A stretch of 39,087 bases of DNA from Chelativorans xinjiangensis (GTDB lineage: Bacteria > Pseudomonadota > Alphaproteobacteria > Rhizobiales > Rhizobiaceae): contig NZ_WQNH01000046.1 of the NCBI RefSeq assembly GCF_009812055.1, forward strand, positions 1 to 39,087, written 5' to 3'. The position numbers were made by a program, and so were the translations under genes. The notes beneath the pieces were generated by a model that ran no database searches, was not told where the DNA came from, and worked only from the letters and a program-made list of their open reading frames with translations. This document shows, piece after piece, positions 23,294-30,388 of this stretch. How positions within the stretch are numbered: the stretch's first letter is position 1; each line of letters opens with the position of its first letter.

Positions 23294-23650
23294 TCAAGTT
23301 ATTGCCTTCGCGCCGGCCGCCAGTTCCGCAAGGAAGCTCCAGGGGTAGATGCCGCGATCGTGGCCGTCCGAGAAAGCGATGTTGATGGCGTAGGTGCCGA
23401 TCGGGCTGACCGAAGCGATGGCAAGATCCGCGGCGGGCCCGATGGTCGTGCCGGTCAGGCGTAGCCGCTTGGCCTTGGCCGACTGACAGTTCTGCCGCAG
23501 CGTCCGGGCCTCGAACACGTCCTGGCGGCCATCGCCCCAGACGAGGGTCAGCCTGTCGCGCTCAGTCGAGACCCGGACCTCGCGTGGTGGGGGGAGGGGG
23601 ATCCCGTGTGCCGCCAAAGCCTCTCGCGGAGATGGCTCATGAGTGGTCAT
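23294..23650 (-). CDS. DUF971 protein (gamma-butyrobetaine hydroxylase N-terminal-like)
   Basis: This 118-residue protein matches the DUF971 pattern: REVRVSTERDRLTLVWGDG, then EARTLRQNCQSAKAK, then the C-terminal YAINIAFSDGHDRGIYPWSFL. The domain occurs at the N-terminus of gamma-butyrobetaine hydroxylase and at the C-terminus of the HCF101-type Fe-S carrier. A stand-alone copy next to an Fe-S flavoprotein pair could assist cluster insertion. The ATG at 23650 (MTTHEPSPREA) is preferred over an upstream in-frame start because it has AAGGGAAAAGG upstream. It is the first gene of the leftward run, 63 bp before the flavoprotein. Confidence 0.85.
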   Translation of the reverse strand: MTTHEPSPREALAAHGIPLPPPREVRVSTERDRLTLVWGDGRQDVFEARTLRQNCQSAKAKRLRLTGTTIGPAADLAIASVSPIGTYAINIAFSDGHDRGIYPWSFLAELAAGAKAIT

Positions 23651-23706
23651 GCCTTTTCCCTTCCTGTCGATGAGGAAGCAGACCACGCCGCCTCGAACGG
23701 CGATAG

Positions 23707-23716
23707 CAACTAGTTG
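23707..23716. promoter_or_regulatory. Palindrome in the divergent region between DUF971 and fdxA
   Basis: CAACTAGTTG is a perfect 10-bp palindrome in the 131-bp gap between the leftward redox operon and the rightward fdxA operon. It is a reasonable site for a shared regulator, perhaps the HutC-type protein encoded at 19414-20196. Short palindromes are common by chance, so support is limited. Confidence 0.3.
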
Positions 23717-23781
23717 ACTGAAGCACCCGCGACTTTGGGGGCATGGTCGAGGCGACTGATGAACGCCTCAAAGGGAAAGCC

Positions 23782-24117
23782 ATGACCTTCGTCGTCACGG
23801 ACAATTGCATCCGCTGCAAATACACCGACTGTGTGGAAGTCTGTCCCGTGGACTGCTTCTACGAAGGCGAGAACATGCTCGTCATCCACCCGGACGAGTG
23901 CATCGATTGCGGCGTCTGCGAGCCCGAATGCCCGGCCGATGCCATCATCTCCGACACGGCTGAAGGCGCGGAGAAATGGCTCGCGGTGAATGCGAAATAT
24001 GCCGCCCTCTGGCCCGTCATCACCGAAAAGAAAGATCCGCTCGCCGACGCCGAGGAGTGGAACGGCGTTCCCGACAAGTTGCGCTTCCTGCGTGAGGGAG
24101 CGCCCGAATCCGCCTGA
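23782..24117 (+). CDS. fdxA: 7Fe ferredoxin FdxA
   Basis: This 111-residue ferredoxin closely follows Azotobacter FdI. C9, C17 and C50 match the [3Fe-4S] ligands, and C21, C40, C43 and C46 match the [4Fe-4S] ligands. The C-terminal extension [13 protein letters not shown] (here [15 protein letters not shown]) is also conserved. It is a low-potential cytosolic electron carrier. The ATG at 23782 ([14 protein letters not shown]) has AAGGGAAA upstream; an earlier in-frame start adds non-family residues. It is followed by a ferredoxin-NADP reductase gene 34 bp on, its natural redox partner. Confidence 0.95.
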   Translation: MTFVVTDNCIRCKYTDCVEVCPVDCFYEGENMLVIHPDECIDCGVCEPECPADAIISDTAEGAEKWLAVNAKYAALWPVITEKKDPLADAEEWNGVPDKLRFLREGAPESA

Positions 24118-24151
24118 GCGACATCTGCAACCATCGGAGAACTACCGATCC

Positions 24152-24967
24152 ATGAACGTCATCACCAGCCCAGAAGCCATCACTGCCGCAGCACCCGCCG
24201 GCACCCACACGCTTGGCGTCCTCAACGTGCATCACTACACCGACGGCCTTTTCCGCTTCCGCACGACGCGGCCGGCGAGCTTCCGCTTCCGCTCCGGCGA
24301 GTTCGTGATGATCGGGCTGATGGTGGACGGCAAGCCGCTGTTCCGTGCCTATTCCATTGCCAGTCCGTCCTGGGACGAGGAGCTTGAATTCTTCTCCATC
24401 AAGGTGCCCGACGGGCCGCTGACATCGCGCCTCCAGAAGATCGAGCCGGGAGACGAGATCCTGGTGCGCCAGAAGGCCACCGGGACGCTGGTCAACGACG
24501 CCCTGGTTCCAGGCCGGCGGCTCTACATGCTTTCGACGGGAACCGGGATCGCCCCTTTCGCCAGCCTCATCCGCGATCCCGAAACCTACGAGAAGTTCGA
24601 TCAGGTCATCCTTACCCACACCTGCCGCGAGGCGGCCGAGCTCCGCTACGGCCTCGATCTCGTGGAGGGAATCCGCGGGGACGAGATGCTGGGCGAACTG
24701 TTCGATCCAGGCAGGCTCATCCACTACGCCACCGCCACGCGCGAGACCTATCGGCGACAGGGTCGCATCACCGACCTTATACGTTCGGGCAGGCTTTTTG
24801 CTGATCTCGGCGTGCCGGCTTTCGATCCTACCGTCGACCGCGCGATGATCTGCGGCTCCATAGACATGCTGCGCGAAACCAAGGTACTGCTCGAGGAGGC
24901 TGGGCTCGGGGAGGGCTCCAACAGCCGCCCCGCCGAGTTCGTCATAGAACGTGCCTTCGTCGAATGA
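24152..24967 (+). CDS. fpr: Ferredoxin-NADP+ reductase (bacterial FPR type)
   Basis: This 271-residue flavoenzyme has the FAD motif FRAYSIASPSW (RxYS type) near residue 70, the NADP-binding STGTGIAPFASLI near 130, and a C-terminal VIERAFVE tail. These fit the bacterial subclass I ferredoxin-NADP reductases of Azotobacter and Rhodobacter. It exchanges electrons between NADPH and FdxA. The ATG at 24152 (MNVITSPEAIT) has GGAGA upstream. The stop overlaps the next gene as ATGA. The pair could feed electrons to, or take them from, the AprAB-like module transcribed divergently. Confidence 0.93.
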   Translation: MNVITSPEAITAAAPAGTHTLGVLNVHHYTDGLFRFRTTRPASFRFRSGEFVMIGLMVDGKPLFRAYSIASPSWDEELEFFSIKVPDGPLTSRLQKIEPGDEILVRQKATGTLVNDALVPGRRLYMLSTGTGIAPFASLIRDPETYEKFDQVILTHTCREAAELRYGLDLVEGIRGDEMLGELFDPGRLIHYATATRETYRRQGRITDLIRSGRLFADLGVPAFDPTVDRAMICGSIDMLRETKVLLEEAGLGEGSNSRPAEFVIERAFVE

Positions 24968-26004
24968 GGCTTCCGCGCATCTTGCGCCTGGTTCCAGGCT
25001 TTGCTCTGTGTGTCGGCATCGCTCTTACAGCCAGCCTTGCCGATGCGCTGGGGCGGAGCTTGTCCGGCGGGCTCAGTCTGGATGCGTTGGTGCTGGCGAT
25101 TCTTATCGCCGCCGCGTTCCGCGTCGTTTATGAGCCCGGCGCAAGGCTGCTTCCCGGCATCGATTTTAGCGCGAGAATCCTCCTGGAGGTAGCGGTCGCG
25201 CTCCTGGGCTTGTCGATCAGCCTGCAGCGCATAGCCGAAGCGGGGGTTGGCCTCCCCGCCACTATCGTCGGCGTTGTCCTGGTGTCGATCATCGCCAGCT
25301 ACGTCATTTGCCGTTTCCTTGGAATCGGCAGGCATATGGCCGCGCTCATTGCCTGCGGCAACGCCATTTGCGGCAACTCCGCGATTGCCGCCGTTGCCCC
25401 CGCCATCCGGGCGTCACGAGAAGACGTTGTATCGGCGATCACGTTCAGTGCGGTTCTGAGCGTTGTCGTGGTCGTCTATCTGCCGCTCCTCATTCCACTC
25501 TTCGATCTTGCCGATCGCGAATACGGCATCCTGGCCGGGCTGACGATCTACGCGGTCCCCCAGGTGCTGGCGGCCACCGCACCGGCCGGCCTGCAGGCCG
25601 TACAGATCGGCACGACGGTCAAGCTCATACGCGTGCTGATGCTTGGGCCCGTGGTGGTGGCTATGTCGGCGCTTGCGGCAAGGCACCGGGCGACGCCAAC
25701 GGACGATGCCGTACCGTCAGGCTGGCGGGAGGCCTTGGTGTTCACCAGGATGGTGCCCCCGTTCATCCTCGTATTCCTGTTGTTGGCCACGCTGAGCACC
25801 ATCGGTTTGATTCCGGCAAAAATAGCCGCAGGCGCCGTCGCCCTTCACAAGGCACTTGCGCTCGTCGCGATGGCCGGGCTCGGCCTCAGCGTCGACGCGA
25901 GGCTTCTCTTCCAGATCAGCGGACGGCTAACGCTCGCCGTCACCGCATCTCTCCTGGTGTTGGTCGCCGCCAGCCTTGCTGCGATCCGGTTCGAGAGCTT
26001 CTAG
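24964..26004 (+). CDS. YeiH/UPF0324 family putative sulfate exporter
   Basis: This 346-residue membrane protein has about ten TM helices. Characteristic UPF0324 motifs are LGLSISLQRIAEAG, ACGNAICGNSAIAAVAPAI and TIYAVPQVLAATAP. The family (putative sulfate exporters, PSE) has been linked to sulfonate and taurine catabolism, where sulfate or sulfite must leave the cell, but direct transport evidence is thin. The ATGA overlap with the ferredoxin-NADP reductase gene indicates one operon. Its presence beside an APS-reductase-like module is the main hint that the locus handles sulfur. Confidence 0.9.
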   Translation: MRLPRILRLVPGFALCVGIALTASLADALGRSLSGGLSLDALVLAILIAAAFRVVYEPGARLLPGIDFSARILLEVAVALLGLSISLQRIAEAGVGLPATIVGVVLVSIIASYVICRFLGIGRHMAALIACGNAICGNSAIAAVAPAIRASREDVVSAITFSAVLSVVVVVYLPLLIPLFDLADREYGILAGLTIYAVPQVLAATAPAGLQAVQIGTTVKLIRVLMLGPVVVAMSALAARHRATPTDDAVPSGWREALVFTRMVPPFILVFLLLATLSTIGLIPAKIAAGAVALHKALALVAMAGLGLSVDARLLFQISGRLTLAVTASLLVLVAASLAAIRFESF

Positions 26005-26007
26005 GAA

Positions 26008-26020
26008 CGGTCCGGGACCG
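26008..26020 (+). promoter_or_regulatory. Palindrome after the exporter gene
   Basis: CGGTCC-G-GGACCG is a perfect 6-1-6 palindrome starting 4 bp after the exporter stop. A second inverted repeat AACAGC/GCTGTT lies at 26038-26060. Both sit in the 121-bp leader of the nitrile hydratase genes. No U-tract follows, so a terminator is doubtful. An operator or RNA hairpin is possible. Confidence 0.3.
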
Positions 26021-26125
26021 GCTTATTCAGACGTGGCAACAGCCCCCAACCTTCGCTGTTAGGGTGCTCTCACCAATGCGTCACCGGCCTTGTCCTTCTC
26101 GGATTCGACGCATATCCTTTTGTCC

Positions 26126-26749
26126 ATGCCCCACGCCCATGATCACGACCACGACCACGACAATGACCTCGATCACATGGCCGCACGGGTGCGCGCCTTG
26201 GAGATTATCCTGACACAGAAGGGACTGGTCGAACCCGCGGCAATCGACGCCATAGTCGACACCTACGAAACCAAGGTCGGCCCGCGGAATGGCGCGAAGG
26301 TTGTCGCACGGGCATGGTGCGATCCGGACTATTCCAACTGGTTGAAGCAGGATGCCACCGCAGCGATCGCATCGCTGGGTTTCACCGGCCGGCAAGGCGA
26401 GCACATGCAGGCCGTCTTCAATACCGAAGATACGCACAATCTCGTCGTCTGCACGCTCTGCTCCTGCTATCCCTGGTCCGTATTGGGTTTGCCGCCGGTC
26501 TGGTACAAGGCGCCGGCCTATCGCAGCCGGGCCGTTATCGATCCGCGCGGCGTGCTTGAGGAATTCGATGTGGATCTGCCGGCGCAGACGAAGATCCGGG
26601 TCTGGGATTCGACCGCGGAACTGCGCTACCTCGTCGTGCCGCTGCGGCCAAAGGGCACCGAAGGCCTGAGCGAGGAGGAGTTGGCGGCGTTGGTCACGCG
26701 CGATTCCATGATTGGCACCGGCCTGGCGCTGGAGCCATACCAGCCATGA
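26126..26749 (+). CDS. nthA: Nitrile hydratase alpha subunit, cobalt type
   Basis: This 207-residue subunit holds the metal-binding claw VCTLCSC with Cys109, Cys112 and Cys114. Thr after the first Cys marks the cobalt form, whereas iron enzymes have Ser. Other family blocks are [34 protein letters not shown] and LVTRDSMIG. The N-terminus is His/Asp-rich ([12 protein letters not shown]), perhaps to gather metal. The enzyme hydrates nitriles to amides. The ATG at 26126 lacks a clear ribosome site; a TTG at 26090 is the only earlier start. The stop overlaps the beta-subunit start as ATGA. Confidence 0.94.
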   Translation: MPHAHDHDHDHDNDLDHMAARVRALEIILTQKGLVEPAAIDAIVDTYETKVGPRNGAKVVARAWCDPDYSNWLKQDATAAIASLGFTGRQGEHMQAVFNTEDTHNLVVCTLCSCYPWSVLGLPPVWYKAPAYRSRAVIDPRGVLEEFDVDLPAQTKIRVWDSTAELRYLVVPLRPKGTEGLSEEELAALVTRDSMIGTGLALEPYQP

Positions 26750-27405
26750 ATGGGCCCCAGGACCTCGGCGGGCAGATGGGCTTCGGGGCGGTTGCGCCGG
26801 AAAGGGACGAGCCTGTTTTCCACGCCGAGTGGGAGAAGCGGGCGCTCGGCGTAACACTTGCGGCAGGCGCGATGGGCGCCTGGACCATCGATGAAAGCCG
26901 CCATGCCCGGGAATGCCTCCACCCGGCGGACTACTACGCATCCAGCTACTACGAGATCTGGATCAAGGCGCTGGCGGTCCTGCTTCAACGCCATGGTTTT
27001 GTCACCGCGGATGAGTTGGCCGAGGGACGGGCGCTGGTCGAAGGCGCCAGGCCGAAACGGACGCTGAAGGCGGCTGACGTCGCGGCGGTTCTGGCAAAGG
27101 GCGCGCCGTGCGACAGGCCGGTCTCGGCCCCGGCGCGCTTCAAGGCCGGCGATCGTGTGCGAACGAGGAATTTCCACACCGAGGACCATACGCGGCTGCC
27201 GCGCTACGCGCGCGGCAAGCTCGGCGTCATCGAAGCCGTGCGGGGCGGGTTCGTCTTCCCCGATACAAACGCCCATGGGAAAGGGGAAAACCCGCAATGG
27301 GTCTACACCGTGGTTTTTGAAGGGCATGAGATCTGGGGTGAGACGAGCGATCCGGCGCTGACCGTCTCTGTCGATGCATGGGAGAGTTATCTTGAGCCTG
27401 CATGA
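26746..27405 (+). CDS. nthB: Nitrile hydratase beta subunit
   Basis: This 219-residue subunit starts with the family signature [14 protein letters not shown] and [27 protein letters not shown] and [10 protein letters not shown] follow in the helical N-terminal half. The C-terminal half carries the SH3-like barrel ([47 protein letters not shown]). It forms the active-site interface with the alpha subunit. The length is normal for a fused beta subunit, unlike thiocyanate hydrolase, where the two halves are separate genes. It is translationally coupled to the alpha gene, and its end overlaps the accessory gene. Confidence 0.94.
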   Translation: MNGPQDLGGQMGFGAVAPERDEPVFHAEWEKRALGVTLAAGAMGAWTIDESRHARECLHPADYYASSYYEIWIKALAVLLQRHGFVTADELAEGRALVEGARPKRTLKAADVAAVLAKGAPCDRPVSAPARFKAGDRVRTRNFHTEDHTRLPRYARGKLGVIEAVRGGFVFPDTNAHGKGENPQWVYTVVFEGHEIWGETSDPALTVSVDAWESYLEPA

Positions 27406-27754
27406 TCTGCTTCCGCAGGCCGACGATGATCGCGCATTCTCCGAGCCCTGGCAGGCGCAAGCTTTTGCGTTGACGCTCGCGCTCCACCAGAAAGGTGTGT
27501 TTTCCTGGAGCGAGTGGGCCAAGAGCCTGTCGGAGGAATTGAAGAAGAGGGGCGTAGCCGAGGATGGCAGCGACTACTACGAATGCTGGCTCTCCGCACT
27601 CGAAAAACTCCTTGTGGCCAAAAGCGTCGCTGCGCCAGGCGATGTGGATGCCTTGGCTGCAGCTTGGCAGCGCGCGGCCCACGCCACGCCGCATGGCAAG
27701 CCGATCCTGCTCGAGAACGATCCCCAACACCTCGATTGGAATAGAGCGCCGTAG
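27392..27754 (+). CDS. Nitrile hydratase accessory protein (P14K-like activator)
   Basis: This protein of about 120 residues resembles the N-terminal half of the beta subunit: DDRAFSEPWQAQAFALTLAL, then FSWSEWAKSL, then SDYYECWLSALEKLL. This is the pattern of P14K/NhlE-type activators, which bring cobalt and the alpha subunit together during maturation. I prefer the TTG at 27392 (LSLHDLLPQ) because family members begin MSL-x-DL and GGGAGAG lies just upstream. An ATG at 27374 in the same frame is the alternative. Both overlap the beta-subunit gene. The order alpha-beta-activator fits known cobalt nitrile hydratase operons. Confidence 0.9.
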   Translation: MSLHDLLPQADDDRAFSEPWQAQAFALTLALHQKGVFSWSEWAKSLSEELKKRGVAEDGSDYYECWLSALEKLLVAKSVAAPGDVDALAAAWQRAAHATPHGKPILLENDPQHLDWNRAP

Positions 27755-27768
27755 CGGGCCTCGCAGCC

Positions 27769-29031
27769 TTATCCCTCGGCAAGGATGCGCCGCATCTCCT
27801 CGATGGCAGCATCGAGCTGAGGGTCGCGACCCGCTGAATAGGGCAGGCCGAACGTAGCCGGGGTATCCGGCTGAATGCCGCGCCCTTCGAGCCTCGTCTC
27901 CTCGCCGAGCACCGCGTCGGACACTGCCAGGATGAGCAGGCTGTCGTCGGGCAGGAGATAGGCACGGCCGGCCAGCAACGCGCCCGCCGTCCGCGCTCCC
28001 ACGAGCGGTATGCCGTTCGTCTTCAGCGAATAGGCGAAGACTTCGAGGCCGCTTCTCGATCCCTCGTCGATGATGGCGACAACCGGCCTGTTCCAGCGCA
28101 CATTGGCGAGAATTTCCTCGCCGTCGCGCAGGATAAGCCGGAACGGCGCCGTGTCGCCGACGAAAAGCTCGGCCGCATCGGACTGGCCGCCGCCCCAGCG
28201 GCCGCGCAGGTCGACGACCACCCCGTCCGCGTCTTTGAGGCGGCCGGTGGCAAGCTCCCGGGCGACGACGTCCATCGCATCGCGACTGGAGAGCGTCCAT
28301 AGCCGAACATAGCCGATCCGCCGGCCGTCGCGCTCCGTTACGGTCGCGCTCTCCTCGATCGCCTTCGAGAAGCTCTGCAGCGGCCGCAGCCGCTCTACCG
28401 TGGCCTCGATGGTGATCGGTTCGGCGCCTTCATGCCGGCGCAAGCGCACCTCGACGGTGTCTCCAACCTTGTCTTGGAAGGACCTGATCTCGTCATAGGG
28501 CGCACCGTCCACCGAGACGATCTCGTCGCCGACCAGTATTCCGGCGCGATCCGCCGGCGAACCGTCATAGACATCGCTGACGAACAGCGCGCCGTCGGCC
28601 TCTTGGGCGACGATGCCGATGCCGAGATAGCTCGCCTCGCCTTCCGGCGGGAACAAACGCCGCATGTGGTCCCGTACCGCGAAGCGGAAGATGTCGATCA
28701 ACTCGAAATAATCGATCCCATCCGGCTTGTAGCGCCCTGTGTGCGATGCATCGAGGCTGGCAAGCACCGTATCGATCGCCGCGTCGACCCGCGCTTCGGT
28801 GCTGTCGGCCGTCACCGGCGCCTCCTGGTCCTCCATCTCGTCTCGCACCGCCGTGACGAAGCGGTCGAGCGCCGACGCGTCGTAGAAATGTTCCATCACA
28901 AGCTCGACGACGTGGTCGAACACCGGTTGCCCGGATTGGGGCGGGTCGTCGGCGCGCGCCGCCACCGGCATGAGAAGAAGCAGGAGCGCTACCCGGAAGA
29001 AGCCGAGCGTGTTCGCTTTCATGGACCGCAT
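27769..29031 (-). CDS. Secreted S41-family peptidase-like protein with PDZ domain
   Basis: This protein of about 420 residues has a signal peptide (LLLLLMPVAARA-DD). A helical N-terminal domain precedes a PDZ domain (about 145-225; SPADRAGILVGDEIVSVDG). The S41 domain follows, with GYVRLWTLSSRDAMD and DGVVVDLRGRWGGGQSDAAELF. The nucleophile region reads IDEGSRSGLEVFAYSL. Where CtpA-type enzymes have the catalytic Lys (usually T-x-GKG), this protein has ARTAGALLAG, so the Lys is absent. It may belong to the non-Lys S41 branch or be inactive. Starts at 29031 (AGGA upstream) and 29022 are both possible. It converges on the nitrile hydratase operon across 14 bp. Confidence 0.85.
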   Translation of the reverse strand: MRSMKANTLGFFRVALLLLLMPVAARADDPPQSGQPVFDHVVELVMEHFYDASALDRFVTAVRDEMEDQEAPVTADSTEARVDAAIDTVLASLDASHTGRYKPDGIDYFELIDIFRFAVRDHMRRLFPPEGEASYLGIGIVAQEADGALFVSDVYDGSPADRAGILVGDEIVSVDGAPYDEIRSFQDKVGDTVEVRLRRHEGAEPITIEATVERLRPLQSFSKAIEESATVTERDGRRIGYVRLWTLSSRDAMDVVARELATGRLKDADGVVVDLRGRWGGGQSDAAELFVGDTAPFRLILRDGEEILANVRWNRPVVAIIDEGSRSGLEVFAYSLKTNGIPLVGARTAGALLAGRAYLLPDDSLLILAVSDAVLGEETRLEGRGIQPDTPATFGLPYSAGRDPQLDAAIEEMRRILAEG

Positions 29032-29194
29032 CCCCTTTTCCTGGCCGTCATTATCTGCCGAACTGCGGCTGGAGCGAGACCGCCGGTCACGCTGCCGGAA
29101 AAATTTCGGACGCAGCCGCCGTGCCGCGTATGCGACTGCTTCCACGGCATCCTCCGGCCCGGCCCTGTAGGGGCCATAGCAGCGCGTTCGGCGC

Positions 29195-30244
29195 TCAGCT
29201 CTCGTCCAGACGATCCAGGTAAGGCAGGCTCTCGGCACGGAACTCGCGCCGGATGACGTCCACGCGTGCCAGCGCCCGGCCGCTGGAAACCTTCAGGTGG
29301 TGCTCGAGTGCACTTGCCGCCCCGGGGATGTTGCCCGCCTCCAGATACCGCACGATTTCCATGTGTTCCGGCAGGAAAGGCTCCGTGTTGAATAGCCGCG
29401 GCGTCCAGCGGTAAAGGAACCGGTGCGCGATCAGAAGCGACTGCGGCAGCGTGATCGCCTGCATCAATGTGCGGTTCCCGCAATATTCGAGCAGCGTCAC
29501 GTGCATCTCCTCCTCCAGCCGGTCGAGGGTTGGCCCCTCGATGGCGTCGGCATGGGCAATGGCTTCGTCCAGATGCGCCCGCATGCCGGCCAGAAAATTC
29601 AGCGGCATGTTGGGCGCAGCCTTGGTCAGCGCCACGGGCTCCAGGATGCTCCGCAATTCGTACAACTCGCCGACATGCTCTGGCGTCAGCGCCGGCGCAT
29701 ACCACCGCGAGCGATCGTCCTTGCGCAAGACACCGCGCTGTTGCAGGCGGCCCACCACATCGCGCGCCACGGTGCGGCTGACGTGATAGTAGCGCGCCAG
29801 TTCCGCCTCGTTGACGCGCCAGCTCGCAAACGAGATGCGGCCGACGATTTCGTCCTCCACTTCCGCATAGATACGCTCCCAGCTCGGCCGGGAGACGAGC
29901 CGAAGGTCTTCTTCCGCCGGAACGCCCGTCCGGTGCGCGCTCACACCTTCCGAGGGCTTGCGCACCGCGTAGCCTCTGCCTTCCGACTTGACGACAAAGC
30001 CGCTCCTTTCAAGCTCGGCCAGCGCCCGTCGGGCGGGCGCGCGGCTGATGTCGAACTGCTCGGCAACGCCCGATTCGGTGAGCCGCGTGCCGGCCGCAAG
30101 CACGCCGTCGCCGATCTGCGCGGCGAGGATATCGAAGGCACGCTGGTAGAGCCGGGGTGCAAGGCCCGCGCCTTGCCCGCCGGCCCGCGAACGATCCTGC
30201 GGCCCTTTGCTCCCTTCTCGGTCTCCAGCCCGCGATGCGCTCAC
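29195..30244 (-). CDS. GntR-family regulator with two winged-helix domains and FCD-type domain
   Basis: This regulator of about 349 residues carries two consecutive GntR-type winged helices. The first (about 32-97) includes GTRLTESGVAEQFDISRAPARRAL. The second (about 108-175) includes NEAELARYYHVSRTVARDV. A FadR-C-type helical ligand domain follows (about 185-330; LYELRSILEPVAL, RYLEAGNIPGAASALEHHL). The GTG at 30244 is chosen because AGGAGGGGAG lies six bases upstream; earlier starts lack this. It is divergent from the SDR-Ldh2-TRAP operon and very probably controls it. A palindrome in the shared region fits the TNGT...ACNA operator logic of this subfamily. Confidence 0.88.
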   Translation of the reverse strand: MSASRAGDREGSKGPQDRSRAGGQGAGLAPRLYQRAFDILAAQIGDGVLAAGTRLTESGVAEQFDISRAPARRALAELERSGFVVKSEGRGYAVRKPSEGVSAHRTGVPAEEDLRLVSRPSWERIYAEVEDEIVGRISFASWRVNEAELARYYHVSRTVARDVVGRLQQRGVLRKDDRSRWYAPALTPEHVGELYELRSILEPVALTKAAPNMPLNFLAGMRAHLDEAIAHADAIEGPTLDRLEEEMHVTLLEYCGNRTLMQAITLPQSLLIAHRFLYRWTPRLFNTEPFLPEHMEIVRYLEAGNIPGAASALEHHLKVSSGRALARVDVIRREFRAESLPYLDRLDES

Positions 30245-30296
30245 TTGCTCTCCCCTCCTGCAGCATTTGCCGGTGAGATGCGCCATCCCGAAACGG

Positions 30297-30311
30297 CTTG
30301 TCCAGGACAAG
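30297..30311. promoter_or_regulatory. Perfect 15-bp palindrome, probable GntR operator
   Basis: CTTGTCC-A-GGACAAG is fully symmetric and lies in the 144-bp divergent region. It has TNGT and ACNA half-sites, as in FadR-subfamily operators, though with two more central bases than the classic 11-bp form. TATAGT at 30319-30324 could be a -10 element for the rightward operon, which would place the palindrome over its -35 and imply repression. On the other strand TTGTCA (30341-30346) and TACACT are 16 bp apart and could be the regulator's promoter. Confidence 0.6.
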
Positions 30312-30388
30312 CATTTCGTATAGTGTAGACATTAGACGTTTTTTGACAACAGGTGAAGCAATCGCGGCCCGGGAGGAGGTTGAAGGCG

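Noticed and set aside
26005-26125. Cobalamin riboswitch upstream of the cobalt nitrile hydratase
   Set aside because: The 121-bp gap is too short and I see no B12-box-like sequence, only small inverted repeats.
26126-27754. Thiocyanate hydrolase instead of nitrile hydratase
   Set aside because: The His-Asp N-terminus and cobalt claw fit both, but the beta subunit is a single full-length gene and the third gene looks like the P14K activator. The alpha subunit also carries the nitrile hydratase blocks LGLPPVWYK and GAKVVARAW.
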